This document shows, piece by piece, positions 1-9,115 of a DNA stretch of 64,000 nt. Source of the stretch: Methyloceanibacter stevinii (lineage in GTDB: Bacteria; Pseudomonadota; Alphaproteobacteria; Rhizobiales; Methyloligellaceae); the NCBI RefSeq assembly GCF_001723355.1, contig NZ_LPWE01000013.1:455528-519527 (forward strand). Direction: 5' to 3'. The position numbers and the translations under genes are program-made. A model generated the notes under the pieces. It was given only the letters and a program-made list of their open reading frames with translations, was not told the DNA's origin and made no database searches. Positions within the stretch are counted from its first letter, which is position 1; each line of letters starts with the position of its first letter.

Positions 1-427
1 CGAGGGTCACGGGCCACATGCCGATTTCCCAGTTGCCCATGTGCATGGTCACGATCAGGGCCGGGCCCATCTTGTCCTTGTAGCGCCCGATCCAGTGCCC
101 GTTGGTGACGTGGAGCCGGCTGGGGTCCTTGATGATGCGGTCGATGTTCATCGTTTCCACCATCACCCGGCCGAGATTGTCCCAGGCGGCAACGGCGATG
201 CGCTCGCGCTCTTCGGGCGACTTCTCGGGAAAGGCGCGCTCCAGATTGGCCAAGGCACGCTTGTGGCGGCGGTTGCGCTTGCCCAGGACCCGCCAGAATA
301 AGGCGGAGATATCGCAGGCGGTATCGAGCGGCACGAGGCGGACGAGGCCGATCAAGAAACGGAGGCCCGCGTACTCAAGCCGATATTTGAGGTCGGTTGT
401 GAAGGAGGTGTCGAGTGAGTTGGCCAA
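1..427 (-). CDS. LpxL/HtrB-type lipid A acyltransferase, 3' end cut by window edge
   Basis: This is the N-terminal ~142 residues of a lysophospholipid/lauroyl acyltransferase that adds a secondary acyl chain to lipid A at the inner membrane. In the minus frame the protein has the family's run of basic residues after the first helix (RVLGKRNRRHKRALANLERA), then FPEKSPEER. It also has the catalytic HX4E motif, seen as H-MGNW-E in VTMHMGNWEIG. The first in-frame stop upstream is at 431-433, and no ATG follows it. The likely start is the TTG at 427, with GAAGG a few bases before. The rest of the gene lies beyond position 1. Family assignment is fairly secure; acyl chain specificity cannot be told. 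Confidence 0.75.
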   Translation of the reverse strand, partial: MANSLDTSFTTDLKYRLEYAGLRFLIGLVRLVPLDTACDISALFWRVLGKRNRRHKRALANLERAFPEKSPEERERIAVAAWDNLGRVMVETMNIDRIIKDPSRLHVTNGHWIGRYKDKMGPALIVTMHMGNWEIGMWPVTL

Positions 428-525
428 GTGTCAGCCTTCAGTCTTTCGATTGATGCGAGAAGCGCCGGGATGGTTTCGGGGCGGCGTCGAGAAGCGCAAC
501 GTCTTGAAGACTCTGCGAACCGACG

Positions 526-1767
526 TCAAGCAGGCAGACTGTCGACGGGGCGCATGAGACGGGGCAGATCGGCGGGCGGTGCCAGTCCGGCCTGCATCAC
601 CATCCGCTTCAGGGGGGCGAAGGCGTTGAGCCCGGTCAGAACCGCGCTGCGCGCCAGTTGCACGGGCAGGAGTTTGGTCAGCAGGGAGCGCCCCAAGAGA
701 TCGACCCCGACAGTACGCGACAACACATCGAGCTGGCGGCCTTGGCGTATTGGGTGAGGACCGGGCCCCGCCAGGATCGCGGTCATGGCGCAAGGCATCG
801 GCGACACAATCTGCCAGGGCCGCCGCATCCCGAGGCCGAGATTGAGCCCCTGAGCGCCGATCGGCGCCATGATATGAGCAGCTTCTCCCACGAGCGCGGT
901 ACGGTTCGCCGCCATTTGCTTGGCGGTGAGCCCCGCGACGGGAAAGCTGGCGCGCGGCCCGACGTCCGAGATGACGCCGAGTGTCTCGTCGAAGCGTTCT
1001 TGCAGGCGGCCTGCGAAGCTTGCCTCATCGAGAGCCATCAACTCTTCGGCTTCCTTCCTGCTGGTCACCCAAACGAGGCTCGACGTGTGTTGATCGGGTG
1101 TCGGCACGCTCGTCACCGAGCCGCCCTCCCTATGGAGCTCGGTCGCGACCCCCCGATGGGGCAGGCTGTGGCGAAAGCCGGAGGCGATGGCCGCCTGCTC
1201 ATAGCGCACGTCCCGCGTCTCGATCTGCGCCGCCTCACGGCAGATCGAACGGCGTCCGTCGGCCCCCGCGATGAGACGGCACGAGAGCTGCTCTCCGGAC
1301 TGGAACGTCAGCGTGGCCCCATCGGGGCCGAGGTCTATCGTTTCGACGGGCTCGGGCGCGAGACGGGGCAGGACAGCGCGCGCGCGCTCGTAGAGGACCG
1401 TGTTCAAGGCGGCGTTCGCAATGTTGAAGCCGAAGCTGTCGAGGCCCAGTTCCCGGGCTTCGAAGGCGATATCGGGCGAACGAAGCAAGCTCCGGGAGGC
1501 ATCGACGATCCGGATGGCCGTGAGCGGCGCGGCATCCGGCGCCAATCGCTCCCACACGCCGAGACGTCTCAGGAAGTCGACCGAACTCGTCAGCAAGGCC
1601 GCCGTGCGGGTCTCGGGTCTGGCCGGGGCAGTCGCCGGGGGCGGCGGGCCGGCAAGGGCCACTGTCGCGCCCACGTGGTGGAGCGCTAGGGCGGTCGCGA
1701 TGCCTGCGGGGCCGGCTCCGACCACGACTACATCGAACATCGGCGTATCCGGCGTCTGCGCACTCAT
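526..1767 (-). CDS. UbiH/UbiF/COQ6-family FAD-dependent hydroxylase (three local indels)
   Basis: Flavoprotein monooxygenase of the UbiH/VisC family, expected to hydroxylate the aromatic ring during ubiquinone synthesis. The Rossmann FAD motif VVVVGAGPAG lies near residue 15. The mid-protein DG motif reads GADGRRS, and the second FAD/ribose motif is ALVGEAAHIMAPIGAQGLNLGL. ATG at 1767 is preferred over the upstream ATG at 1815, which adds 16 unlikely residues. Just after GLNLGL the frame is wrong for about 35 codons: the family-like text DAAALADCVADALRHDRDPGG is in another frame. Three single-base losses near 831, 761 and 738 explain this, and because they sum to three the reading frame is restored at RQLDVLSRTVG. 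Which ring position it hydroxylates is not determinable. Confidence 0.8.
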   Translation of the reverse strand: MSAQTPDTPMFDVVVVGAGPAGIATALALHHVGATVALAGPPPPATAPARPETRTAALLTSSVDFLRRLGVWERLAPDAAPLTAIRIVDASRSLLRSPDIAFEARELGLDSFGFNIANAALNTVLYERARAVLPRLAPEPVETIDLGPDGATLTFQSGEQLSCRLIAGADGRRSICREAAQIETRDVRYEQAAIASGFRHSLPHRGVATELHREGGSVTSVPTPDQHTSSLVWVTSRKEAEELMALDEASFAGRLQERFDETLGVISDVGPRASFPVAGLTAKQMAANRTALVGEAAHIMAPIGAQGLNLGLGMRRPWQIVSPMPCAMTAILAGPGPHPIRQGRQLDVLSRTVGVDLLGRSLLTKLLPVQLARSAVLTGLNAFAPLKRMVMQAGLAPPADLPRLMRPVDSLPA

Positions 1768-2369
1768 CGTCAATCCTTCCTGTTTCCTGATAACGCAGCG
1801 GGGGCCGGAACGCACGGATCAACATCACAGTGTCGCCGATGCCAGAGCACCTCTGGCGCCCTCCCGGAGGGAGGTCACGGCGCCGGAATCGCGAAGTTGC
1901 GATTCCACATCCTGAAGAGCCACCTAAGTCCTTGTCCACGGACAAGATTTTCCCGATCTGGCATCGGCGGGCCCATTTCCCCGGCGCCGAAGGGCTATTG
2001 CACCGCAACAGGGCAGAAAGATCACTGACATCGTGGACTTGACGAGGCCTGCGACCGGCCGCCGCGGCACATCGCCCGGAACATAAAAACACAATCTAAA
2101 ACAGCGTGTTAAGGCGCTCCCGTTCAGAGGGTCGGAAGCTGCTATTCTGTGGCCCGAGAGACCCCCGTGGCCAATGTGCAACAGCCCTGAGTGAAATCCT
2201 GGATGTCGCCGGAGTGTCACACACCCGTCATGGCTCGGGAAATAGAACGTTAACCGAGGTTCGCAGGACGCGGGCTTGCTGAATTGCTGGGTTCAAGAGG
2301 GACGAAGACACCTCAGCCTAGTGACGAGGCCAGATCGAAAATTTAACTCTATCAGAGTGGAGAGGGGTC
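1768..2369. other. 602-bp intergenic region between divergent ubiH-like gene and porin
   Basis: No convincing coding region was found; the short ORFs here lack ribosome binding sites and family resemblance. The region must hold the promoters of the leftward hydroxylase and the rightward porin. It contains a short perfect inverted repeat at 1931-1946. The last 30 bases before the porin carry a strong Shine-Dalgarno. No clear -35/-10 pair could be picked with confidence. Confidence 0.5.
1931..1946. repeat. Perfect 7-bp inverted repeat CTTGTCC-AC-GGACAAG
   Basis: The arms CTTGTCC (1931-1937) and GGACAAG (1940-1946) are exact reverse complements separated by AC. The spacer is too short for a full RNA hairpin, so a dimeric regulator operator is a more natural reading. 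It lies about 420 bp upstream of the porin start and about 165 bp upstream of the hydroxylase start. No regulator is assigned. Confidence 0.4.
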
Positions 2370-3719
2370 ATGATCGGGGGACTTAAGAAAGTCGGTCTTA
2401 CGTTGTTTGCGAGCGCCAGCGCGTTTGCAATTCTTGCTTCGGCAGCGCCGGTTGCCAAAGCGCAGTACATCACCCGGGCGGAGTTCGAGGAATACAAGAA
2501 GTCTCAGCCCGTCGTGAAGTGGAAGGGCGCACCGCAGATTTCCAGCGCGGACGGCAAGTTCAGCTTCAAGGTTCGCGGCCGTTTGCAGGTCGATTACAAC
2601 TCCATCGACCAGGATGAGCCAATCACCGGTGATCCGGACATCAACGATTGGGAAGCGCGCCGCGCGCGTCTCGGCGTTGAAGGCAAGATCTGGTACGACT
2701 GGAAGTACAAGTTCGAAATCGACTTCGCCGGTAACGAGGTCGACATCAAGGATGCCTACATCGCCTACGCTGGCTTCAGCGACTGGAACAACCTCCAGAT
2801 CCTGTTCGGTCAGTTCAAGATCGCCAACTCGCTCGAAGGTATGACCAGCTCGCGCTACATCACCTTCATGGAGCGGGCCTTCTTCATCGAGGCCTTCGAG
2901 GCTGAGCCTCGCGCTCTCGGTGTTGGCCTCCATGCCGGTAGCGACGACGACTTCGGTTGGTCGTTCCAGACGAGCTACAACGGTCCGAACATCGGCGACG
3001 ACGGTGTTTGGGACGACGGCCCGTCGATCTGGGCTGTCCGCGGTACGGTTGCGCCCGTCAATACCGACGATGCGATCGTCCACTTGGGCGCCAGCTACCG
3101 GAGCCGCAACAACGGCACCGAGGAAGGCGTTTCGGCTCTCTACAACTACGAAGCCCGTCCGGGTCTCCATCTCGCGGACAAGTTCGTCGAGACTGAGCCG
3201 CTCGGCGAATCCGACCAGTACTGGGGTCTTGAAGGTGCCGCCGTGTATCGTCGCTTCTCGGTACAGGGTGAATATGCCGAGCTGTCGACCGACGTGCCGC
3301 AGTACTACAAGAGCATGTCGCCCCGCAGCATCAACCCCGACTACAACGGTTGGTACGTCTTCGGCAGCATGTTCCTGACCGACGATATGCGGAACTACGA
3401 AGCCGACAAGGGCGAGTTCGGCCGCGTCAAGCCCAACAACCCGTTCGACATCAAGAACGGTGGCTGGGGCGCCTGGGAAATCGCAGGCCGCTGGCAGCAG
3501 GTTGACGTGGGTGCCGATGCTTCGGCTCTCCTCGCTGCCGGTCATGACTGCGACAAGTGCGGTGACGAAGAAGGCTGGACCATCGCTCTGAACTGGTACC
3601 CGACCGCTTATACGCGGCTGATGTTCAACGTCATCGGCACCGACATCGGTGGCGAGTTCGACGAGAACGACGGTGCCGATATCAGCGGCTTCGGACTGCG
3701 CGGTCAGATCGACTGGTAG
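2370..3719 (+). CDS. OprO/OprP-type outer membrane porin
   Basis: A 449-residue outer membrane beta-barrel of the phosphate-selective porin O/P family. The signal peptide is clear: basic GGLKK, a hydrophobic core, and AKA before residue 32. The mature part has the family opening FSFKVRGRLQVD, then many alternating aromatic/charged strands with Asp/Gly-rich turns. It ends in an aromatic residue (GQIDW), as barrel proteins do for BamA recognition. ATG 2370 follows a strong GGAGAGGGG Shine-Dalgarno. Two tandem terminators follow the gene, which fits a highly expressed monocistronic transcript. A CDKC pair near residue 395 is unusual in a porin loop. Substrate (phosphate, pyrophosphate or other anions) is not shown by the sequence. 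Confidence 0.9.
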   Translation: MIGGLKKVGLTLFASASAFAILASAAPVAKAQYITRAEFEEYKKSQPVVKWKGAPQISSADGKFSFKVRGRLQVDYNSIDQDEPITGDPDINDWEARRARLGVEGKIWYDWKYKFEIDFAGNEVDIKDAYIAYAGFSDWNNLQILFGQFKIANSLEGMTSSRYITFMERAFFIEAFEAEPRALGVGLHAGSDDDFGWSFQTSYNGPNIGDDGVWDDGPSIWAVRGTVAPVNTDDAIVHLGASYRSRNNGTEEGVSALYNYEARPGLHLADKFVETEPLGESDQYWGLEGAAVYRRFSVQGEYAELSTDVPQYYKSMSPRSINPDYNGWYVFGSMFLTDDMRNYEADKGEFGRVKPNNPFDIKNGGWGAWEIAGRWQQVDVGADASALLAAGHDCDKCGDEEGWTIALNWYPTAYTRLMFNVIGTDIGGEFDENDGADISGFGLRGQIDW

Positions 3720-3762
3720 GTCGAGACCACCTGAACGCGAAGATATCCCCTTTCGCCAAACT

Positions 3763-3794
3763 GCCGCCGCCCCTGTCCCGGGCGGCGGCCTTTT
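3763..3794 (+). terminator. Rho-independent terminator of the porin gene
   Basis: GCCGCCGCCC (3763-3772) pairs perfectly with GGGCGGCGGC (3780-3789) around a 7-base loop, followed by CTTTTA. It begins 44 bp after the porin stop. Confidence 0.85.
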
Positions 3795-3819
3795 ACTCGG
3801 GGAAAGGCTGATAGAGCCA

Positions 3820-3849
3820 GGCCCGCCGGTTTGACCGGCGGGCCTTTTT
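3820..3849 (+). terminator. Second tandem terminator after the porin
   Basis: GGCCCGCCGG (3820-3829) pairs with CCGGCGGGCC (3835-3844) and is followed by five T. It is a back-up to the first terminator 25 bp upstream, and separates the porin from terC. Confidence 0.85.
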
Positions 3850-3971
3850 CGTTCGGCCGTGTTCAAGGCAGTCCCAAGGCCCGGCGCCCGAAACGGGCGA
3901 TAGACCGACTACGGTAATCTGAGTTATTCAGGAGACCGGGGTGCAACGGACTCGACGCAAGCCAGACCTTC

Positions 3972-4735
3972 ATGACGCTTGTCGAATTTCTCACTGATCC
4001 GCATGTCTGGGCGAGCTTCTTGGCCTTGAGTGCGATGGAGATCGTGCTCGGCATCGACAATGTCGTGTTCATCTCGGTGATGGTGCAGCGGCTCCCGCCG
4101 GAGCAACAGCTCACCGCACGCCGTATCGGCTGATGCTGGCGCTGGTGTTCCGCGTCATCATGCTCGGCTTCCTCACCTGGTTCATTCACATGACCACGCC
4201 GATCTTCACGTTGGGGGAGTACGACTTTTCATGGCGTGATCTCATCCTTCTCGCAGGCGGGTTGTTCCTCCTGGTGAAGGGTACCCGCGAGATACATGAA
4301 GGGATCGAGGGGAGCGGCGACGAGAACGGATCGGGACCCATCGCGGCCTCGATGACCGCGGCGGTCGTGCAGATCGCCGTGATCGATCTCGTCTTCTCGG
4401 TGGATTCGATCATCACGGCCGTGGGCATGGCGGACCATATCGAGGTGATGGTCGCGGCCGTGGTCGTGGCCATCGCCGTCATGTATGTCGCCTCGGGACC
4501 GGTGGCCGCTTTCATCGAGCGCCATCCGACGACCAAGATGCTGGCCTTGTCCTTCCTGCTGCTCATCGGCGCCGCACTCGTGGCCGATGCCTTCCACTTC
4601 CACATTCCGCGCGGCTACATCTACTTCGCGATGGCGTTTTCCGCAGGCGTCGAGTTCATCAACGTGCTGGCGAGCAAGAAGCGGCGGACGATCGGGGGCG
4701 AGAACGACTCGCCGAAGCCGCCGCCGGAGGCCTGA
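3972..4735 (+). CDS. TerC-family integral membrane protein (frameshifted in this sequence)
   Basis: Multi-spanning inner-membrane protein of the TerC/YceF family, whose members are linked to metal-ion (manganese) export or tellurite resistance. The N-terminal part, from ATG 3972, holds the signature FLALSAMEIVLGIDNVVFIS with its intramembrane Asp. That frame stops at the TGA at 4131. The rest of the protein, from MLALVFRVIMLGF, continues one frame over to 4735 and contains the second signature DLVFSVDSIITAVGM. One missing C at about 4130 (ATCGGCTGATG for ATCGGCCTGATG) joins the halves into a ~254-residue protein of normal TerC length. No good Shine-Dalgarno is seen before 3972. Confidence 0.85.
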
Positions 4736-4988
4736 CGCGTGGCGTCGTTTGAGGCGCGGCGTTGCCGCAAAGCCACGCCGTTGCGGTGGCGGGCGAGGGC
4801 GATCGGCAGTACAATCGGCCTCAGCCCGGTGGGTATTGTGGACAAGCAGAGCGCTGCTAGGAAACTGTTACATCCGCCCGGTACGCCATTCGGACACGCA
4901 TATTGGTTGCACTGCGCATTTTTTAGTCGCACCGCACAAAATATCGCGTTGAGCCGATTGCCTTTCCCGTAGTACGCAGAGTCGCGAA

Positions 4989-5909
4989 ATGACAATTCCG
5001 GAGCACATAGAGATTCTGCGTCGCGGCCCCCGCGTTTGGAACGCGTGGCGTGCCGAGAACCCGTCGATCGTGCCCGACCTCGAGGGCATCGCCTTGAGCA
5101 TCGGCGACCGCCAGTTGGGCCCGATGAACGGCGGCCCGATCAATCTGTCGAGGGCGCTACTGGCCGACGCGACACTCTATTTCGCCACCCTGACCGGGGC
5201 GGATCTGCGCGGCACGGACCTGACGAATGCGGACCTGCGCGGGGCGCGGCTCGAGGGCGTCGACCTGACCGGCGCGGACTTGGCAGGGGCGAATCTCGAT
5301 GGGGCGAATTTGTCCGGCGCCGTTCTCAAAGCCGCCAATCTCAGCGGGGCCAGCCTTGCCGACGTCCGCGATTTGACGACTGATCAGATCGGCGAGGCCG
5401 AGGGAAACCTCGGCACAGTTCTTCCCCAGGAACTGCAGCGTCCGGCACTGTGGAGCGTCGGCCAAGGCATCCTCCACATCGAGACGGCGCGCGACGCGGT
5501 GGAGGAGGAGGCGTACGAGGCCCCCGCTGCCGAGGCGCCTGCCGAGCCGGCGCGCATGTCGTTCCGCGCGGTAGCGGAACCGGAAGAGGCGTACCAGCCG
5601 GAAGAGACCCCTGAACCGGAACCGGCCGCTTACGTCGAGCCCGAACCGGAGCCGGAGTCAGAGCCCGTTCAAGCGTCGCCCGTCGAGACGCCGGTGTTCT
5701 CACCGGCGCCTGCGCTGCCCAAGGTGGAAGTCTCTCGGCCCCAGCCTGCGCCGGAGCGTTTCGAGCCGCAACGAGTTGTGATGCGGTCGAACGGCCACGA
5801 CACGCAGCGTGATGAGCAGGGTGACAACGAGAACAAGCACGTCTCATGGCTCGTGGGTGGTCCTCGCCGCGCCGGCAGACCTGCGCGCAACTGGCGCGAT
5901 CGCGCCTAG
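4989..5909 (+). CDS. Pentapeptide-repeat protein with acidic proline-rich tail
   Basis: A 306-residue protein with no signal peptide. Residues ~50-125 form a right-handed quadrilateral beta-helix of A(D/N)LxG pentapeptides (ADLRG, TDLTN, ADLRG, ANLDG, ANLSG). The N-terminal ~45 residues are typical of cytoplasmic pentapeptide proteins, with W-rich EILRRGPRVWNAWR. Residues ~165-265 are low-complexity Glu/Pro (EPEEAYQPEETPEPEP), followed by a basic end (GGPRRAGRPARNWRDR). The acidic tail could act as a linker or DNA mimic; that is speculation. Its function is unknown. It lies between terC and a secreted hydrolase with no obvious functional link. Confidence 0.7.
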   Translation: MTIPEHIEILRRGPRVWNAWRAENPSIVPDLEGIALSIGDRQLGPMNGGPINLSRALLADATLYFATLTGADLRGTDLTNADLRGARLEGVDLTGADLAGANLDGANLSGAVLKAANLSGASLADVRDLTTDQIGEAEGNLGTVLPQELQRPALWSVGQGILHIETARDAVEEEAYEAPAAEAPAEPARMSFRAVAEPEEAYQPEETPEPEPAAYVEPEPEPESEPVQASPVETPVFSPAPALPKVEVSRPQPAPERFEPQRVVMRSNGHDTQRDEQGDNENKHVSWLVGGPRRAGRPARNWRDRA

Positions 5910-5922
5910 CGACGCCCGCCGC

Positions 5923-6952
5923 GTGGCACCTTTCCATTTCATCTCATTGGTTTTCGCGGCGCTCGTCCCGCTCTGGTTTGCGTCAATGCCCGCGCACGCC
6001 GAAGAGCCCGTTGTTGAGGCAGAGCCTGCCTTCGCGCGCGCCTGTCCGGCTACGCATATCCCTTCGACGTCCAGACTCTGGCGCTGAAGAACCAGCGCCA
6101 AGACCTTGAAATGGCGTACATGTACCTGCCGGCGAAAGGGGATGCGCCGACCGTGGTCTTGCTCCACGGCAAGAACTTCAACGGGGCCTACTGGGGCCGG
6201 ACGGCCGAGTTTCTCGCGGCCCGCGGCTACGGCGTGCTGATGCCCGATCAGATCGGCTTCGGGAAATCCTCCAAGCCGACAGCCTATCAATTCAGCTTCA
6301 ATCAGCTTGCCGCGAACACCGCTGCTCTGATGGACGATCTCGGAATTGAGAAGGCCGTCATTGTCGGCCATTCCATGGGCGGCATGCTCGCCGCGCGTTT
6401 CGCACTCGCTTATCCCGAGCGGACGGAACGCCTCGTGCTCGTCAATCCGATCGGGCTCGAGGACTATCTCGACTACACGACCTATCCGGACATCGTCGCC
6501 GCTTTCGAGCGCGAGAAGGGCCTGACCGGTGCCGATATCGTCGCGTACCAGCGCAAGAACTATTACGACGGCGCCTGGAGCGATGCGTACGACGCGCTGA
6601 CGATACCGTTGCGCGGTTGGATCAACGGGCCCGATTCCGAGCAGCTCGCCTATGTCTCGGCGCTGACTTACGACATGATCCTCACCCAGCCCGTAATCGA
6701 TGATGTCGAACTGCTTGCGGTTCCGACCACGCTGATCATCGGCACACGGGACCGCACGGGCCCGAACAGGGCCAACAAGCGGCCGGGCGCACGCGTGAAC
6801 TGGGCCGCTACGACCGGCTCGGCAAGGAAGCCGCGTCACGCATCCCGAACGCTCAACTGATCGAACTCGACGGGCTCGGTCACCTCCCGCAGATCGAGGA
6901 CTTCGATCGTTTCAAGGATGCGCTGCTGCAAGCGCTCGGTACGGATCAGTAG
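5923..6952 (+). CDS. Secreted alpha/beta hydrolase (two frameshifts in this sequence)
   Basis: Periplasmic serine hydrolase of the alpha/beta fold. The signal peptide lies in the frame of the GTG at 5923 (hydrophobic FISLVFAALVPLWFAS, then AHAEEP). After about 6037 the frame changes: RLSGYAYPFDVQTLALKN leads into MAYMYLPAKG. The core shows the oxyanion strand VVLLHGKNFNG, the nucleophile elbow VGHSMGG and an acidic-residue strand LIIGTRDRTGP. Near 6797 a missing G (GTGAAC for GTGGAAC) shifts the frame again; the true C-terminus, with the catalytic His, reads LIELDGLGHLPQIEDFDRF and stops at 6952. Repaired length is about 343 residues. Substrate unknown. Confidence 0.75.
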
Positions 6953-7073
6953 CGCATTCCGGCCCGGAGAAGGGGTTTCCCGCTCCAGTTGTCGTCCCTC
7001 CGCTGCAGAACCTCTGCGTCGTCGATTTGTCATGAGCCGGTGCCACGTTTAGATTTTGTCTAAAGGGGCAACG

Positions 7074-8369
7074 ATGATGACAAAGTCGGCAGCAAAGAAC
7101 TTGTTCGCCTTCTTTGAAGGCGATCCTGAGCAGGCTGATCGCGCCGTATTTGGCCGTGAGTCGTATCCCGACCGGCGCGGGTTCCTAGGCGGCGCGGGAC
7201 TTGCGGCCATGGGTGCCATGCTTGGCGCCGCGATCCCCTTCCACCGAAACATGCCAGCCGGGTTTGTTCCGGCAGCCTTGGCAGACACCGATGTTCTGCA
7301 AGGCAAGGATGGTCTCGTCCTGTTGAACGACCGGCCCATCAATGCCGAGACCCCGCCCCATCTTCTGGACTCGCCCATCACCTCCAACGAACATTTCTTC
7401 GTGCGGAACAATGGGAACGTGCCGCCCGACACCAGCGCCAATGGTTGGGAACTCACGATTGACGGTCTGGTGGACACTCCCCTGAAGCTCACGATCGCGG
7501 ACCTCAAGGAGCAATTCGAGGTGGTGAAGCTCGCGCTCGTGATCGAGTGCGGGGGCAACGGCCGGTTCTTCTTCAGCCCGCCGGCCGGCGGGAACCAATG
7601 GACGTACGGGGCGGTGGGGTGCGCTTACTTCACGGGCGTGCGGCTGCGCGACGTGCTGAAGAAAGCCGGCGTGAAGGAGGGCGTCATCTACACGGCCCAT
7701 GAAGGGGCCGATCCGCATCTTTCAGGGGATCCGGCAAGGCTGCCGATCTCCCGCGGGCTGACAATCGAAAAGGCGATGGCGGACGATGTTCTCATCGCCT
7801 TCGAGATGAACGATACGGAAATTCCGGTACTGAACGGGCGTCCCTTGCGTCTGGTCGTGTCCGGCTGGCCGGGCTCGTGTTCGCAGAAATGGCTCACCCG
7901 CATCTGGCTACGCGACGTGGTGCACGACGGGCCGAAGATGGGGGGCACGTCCTACCGCGTGCCGCGCTATCCCGTGGCGCCCGGTCAAGATGTGCCCGAG
8001 GAGGATTTCGACATCATCATGCGGATGCCCGTCAAATCGCTCATCACGAATCCCGCCACCAAGTCCGATGTCTCGGGTAAAGCCGTCGACGTGCGCGGCC
8101 ATGCCTGGTCCGGCGATCGCACCATCGAAAAGGTGGACGTGTCGATCGACTTTGGCGCGAGTTGGATGCCGACGGATCTCGCCCCGCCGGTCAATTTCGG
8201 CGCCTGGCAGAATTGGAAGAAGACCGTCACCTTCCCGCAAGCGGGTTATTACGAGATCTGGTCGCGCGCCACTGATAGCGCGGGCGCCACGCAGCCCTAC
8301 GCCGTGGGATGGAATCCGAAAGGCTACCTCAACAATTCAATGCACCGCGTGGCCGTCAATGTCGCTTAG
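7074..8369 (+). CDS. Tat-exported molybdopterin sulfite dehydrogenase-like subunit (SorA/SoxC type)
   Basis: A 431-residue periplasmic molybdenum enzyme of the sulfite oxidase family. The N-terminus carries a twin-arginine motif (DRRGFLGG, Arg34-Arg35) followed by a hydrophobic stretch. The oxidoreductase molybdopterin domain includes VIECGGNGR, in which Cys159 is the expected molybdenum ligand, and [15 protein letters not shown]. The C-terminal Mo-co dimerisation domain carries [11 protein letters not shown] and [12 protein letters not shown] 7074 is chosen over the in-frame TTG at 7056 because AAAGGGG sits 6 bases before it. The next gene, 4 bp downstream, is a cytochrome c, the expected electron acceptor. 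Substrate could be sulfite or, as in SoxCD, a sulfane; no sox genes are in view. Confidence 0.87.
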   Translation: MMTKSAAKNLFAFFEGDPEQADRAVFGRESYPDRRGFLGGAGLAAMGAMLGAAIPFHRNMPAGFVPAALADTDVLQGKDGLVLLNDRPINAETPPHLLDSPITSNEHFFVRNNGNVPPDTSANGWELTIDGLVDTPLKLTIADLKEQFEVVKLALVIECGGNGRFFFSPPAGGNQWTYGAVGCAYFTGVRLRDVLKKAGVKEGVIYTAHEGADPHLSGDPARLPISRGLTIEKAMADDVLIAFEMNDTEIPVLNGRPLRLVVSGWPGSCSQKWLTRIWLRDVVHDGPKMGGTSYRVPRYPVAPGQDVPEEDFDIIMRMPVKSLITNPATKSDVSGKAVDVRGHAWSGDRTIEKVDVSIDFGASWMPTDLAPPVNFGAWQNWKKTVTFPQAGYYEIWSRATDSAGATQPYAVGWNPKGYLNNSMHRVAVNVA

Positions 8370-8373
8370 CCCG

Positions 8374-9100
8374 ATGGCGCCATCCCGAGCTCTGGCTGCG
8401 CTCGTCTGCTGGGGCGTTCTGTTCGTAGGGCTGGGGAGTGGCGGCTCGAAGGCCCAGACCTTGGATGACCGTCTTGCCAAGGCGAACCCAGCGAAGGGGA
8501 AAGAGATCTTCGTGCGTTGCGGGACTTGCCACACGGTCGAAGAGGGCGGCCCTACGAAGATTGGGCCCAATCTGTGGAGCGTCATCAACCGGCCTGTGGC
8601 GAGCGTAGACGGTTTCGCCTACAGCGAGCCTTGAAGGATTTCGGCGGCAACTGGGAACTGGAACGGCTCGACAGCTTTCTTGCCGATCCCGCCGGCACGA
8701 TTTCCGGGACCCGCATGATGGTTCCCGGCGTTACGGACGCCGCCGACCGCGCCGACCTGATCGCCTATCTCAACCAGAACAGCGCCAACCCGCTGCCGAT
8801 CGGCGTGGACCCGGAACTTGCCGAGGCGGAAACCGCGGCCTCGGACGCCGACAAGAAGCGGGACTTCGGATTGATGGTCGATGCGCCCGGTGTCGAAACG
8901 ACCTACGCGGTGTGTACGGCGTGTCATTCGGAGATGATCATCGTGCAGCAGGGCAAGTCACGCGCGCACTGGGACAAGGCCATCACGTGATGATTGAAAA
9001 ACAGGGCATGCCGACCCCATCCGATGAGGATCGCACGGTGATCCTCGATTACCTGGCGGCCAACTACAACGTGGACAGGCCGAACTTTCCGCAGCGGTAG
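8374..9100 (+). CDS. Diheme c-type cytochrome partner of the molybdoenzyme (two frameshifts)
   Basis: Secreted cytochrome c with two heme-binding sites, CGTCH (Cys49, Cys52, His53) and CTACH (8913-8927). It presumably carries electrons from the adjacent sulfite dehydrogenase-like protein to the respiratory chain. The first half is a class I cytochrome c domain ([19 protein letters not shown], with the Met ligand in GTRMMVPG). The second is a shorter cytochrome domain ending [14 protein letters not shown]. Two missing G residues break the frame: near 8628 (GAGCCTTG for GAGGCCTTG) and near 8989 (ACGTGATG for ACGTGGATG). Repaired, it is about 242 residues. ATG 8359, overlapping the molybdoenzyme stop, is an alternative start. 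Confidence 0.82.
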
Positions 9101-9115
9101 CAGCAGGGGTTGCCG

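Noticed and set aside
1931..1946. Palindrome as a transcription terminator (followed by ATTTT)
   Set aside because: The 2-base spacer leaves too short a loop, the stem is weak, and no gene ends just upstream on the plus strand.
2352..3866. 504-codon minus-strand open frame opposite the porin
   Set aside because: Starts beyond two plus-strand terminators, repeats Val/Asp/Arg in shadow style, no family features.
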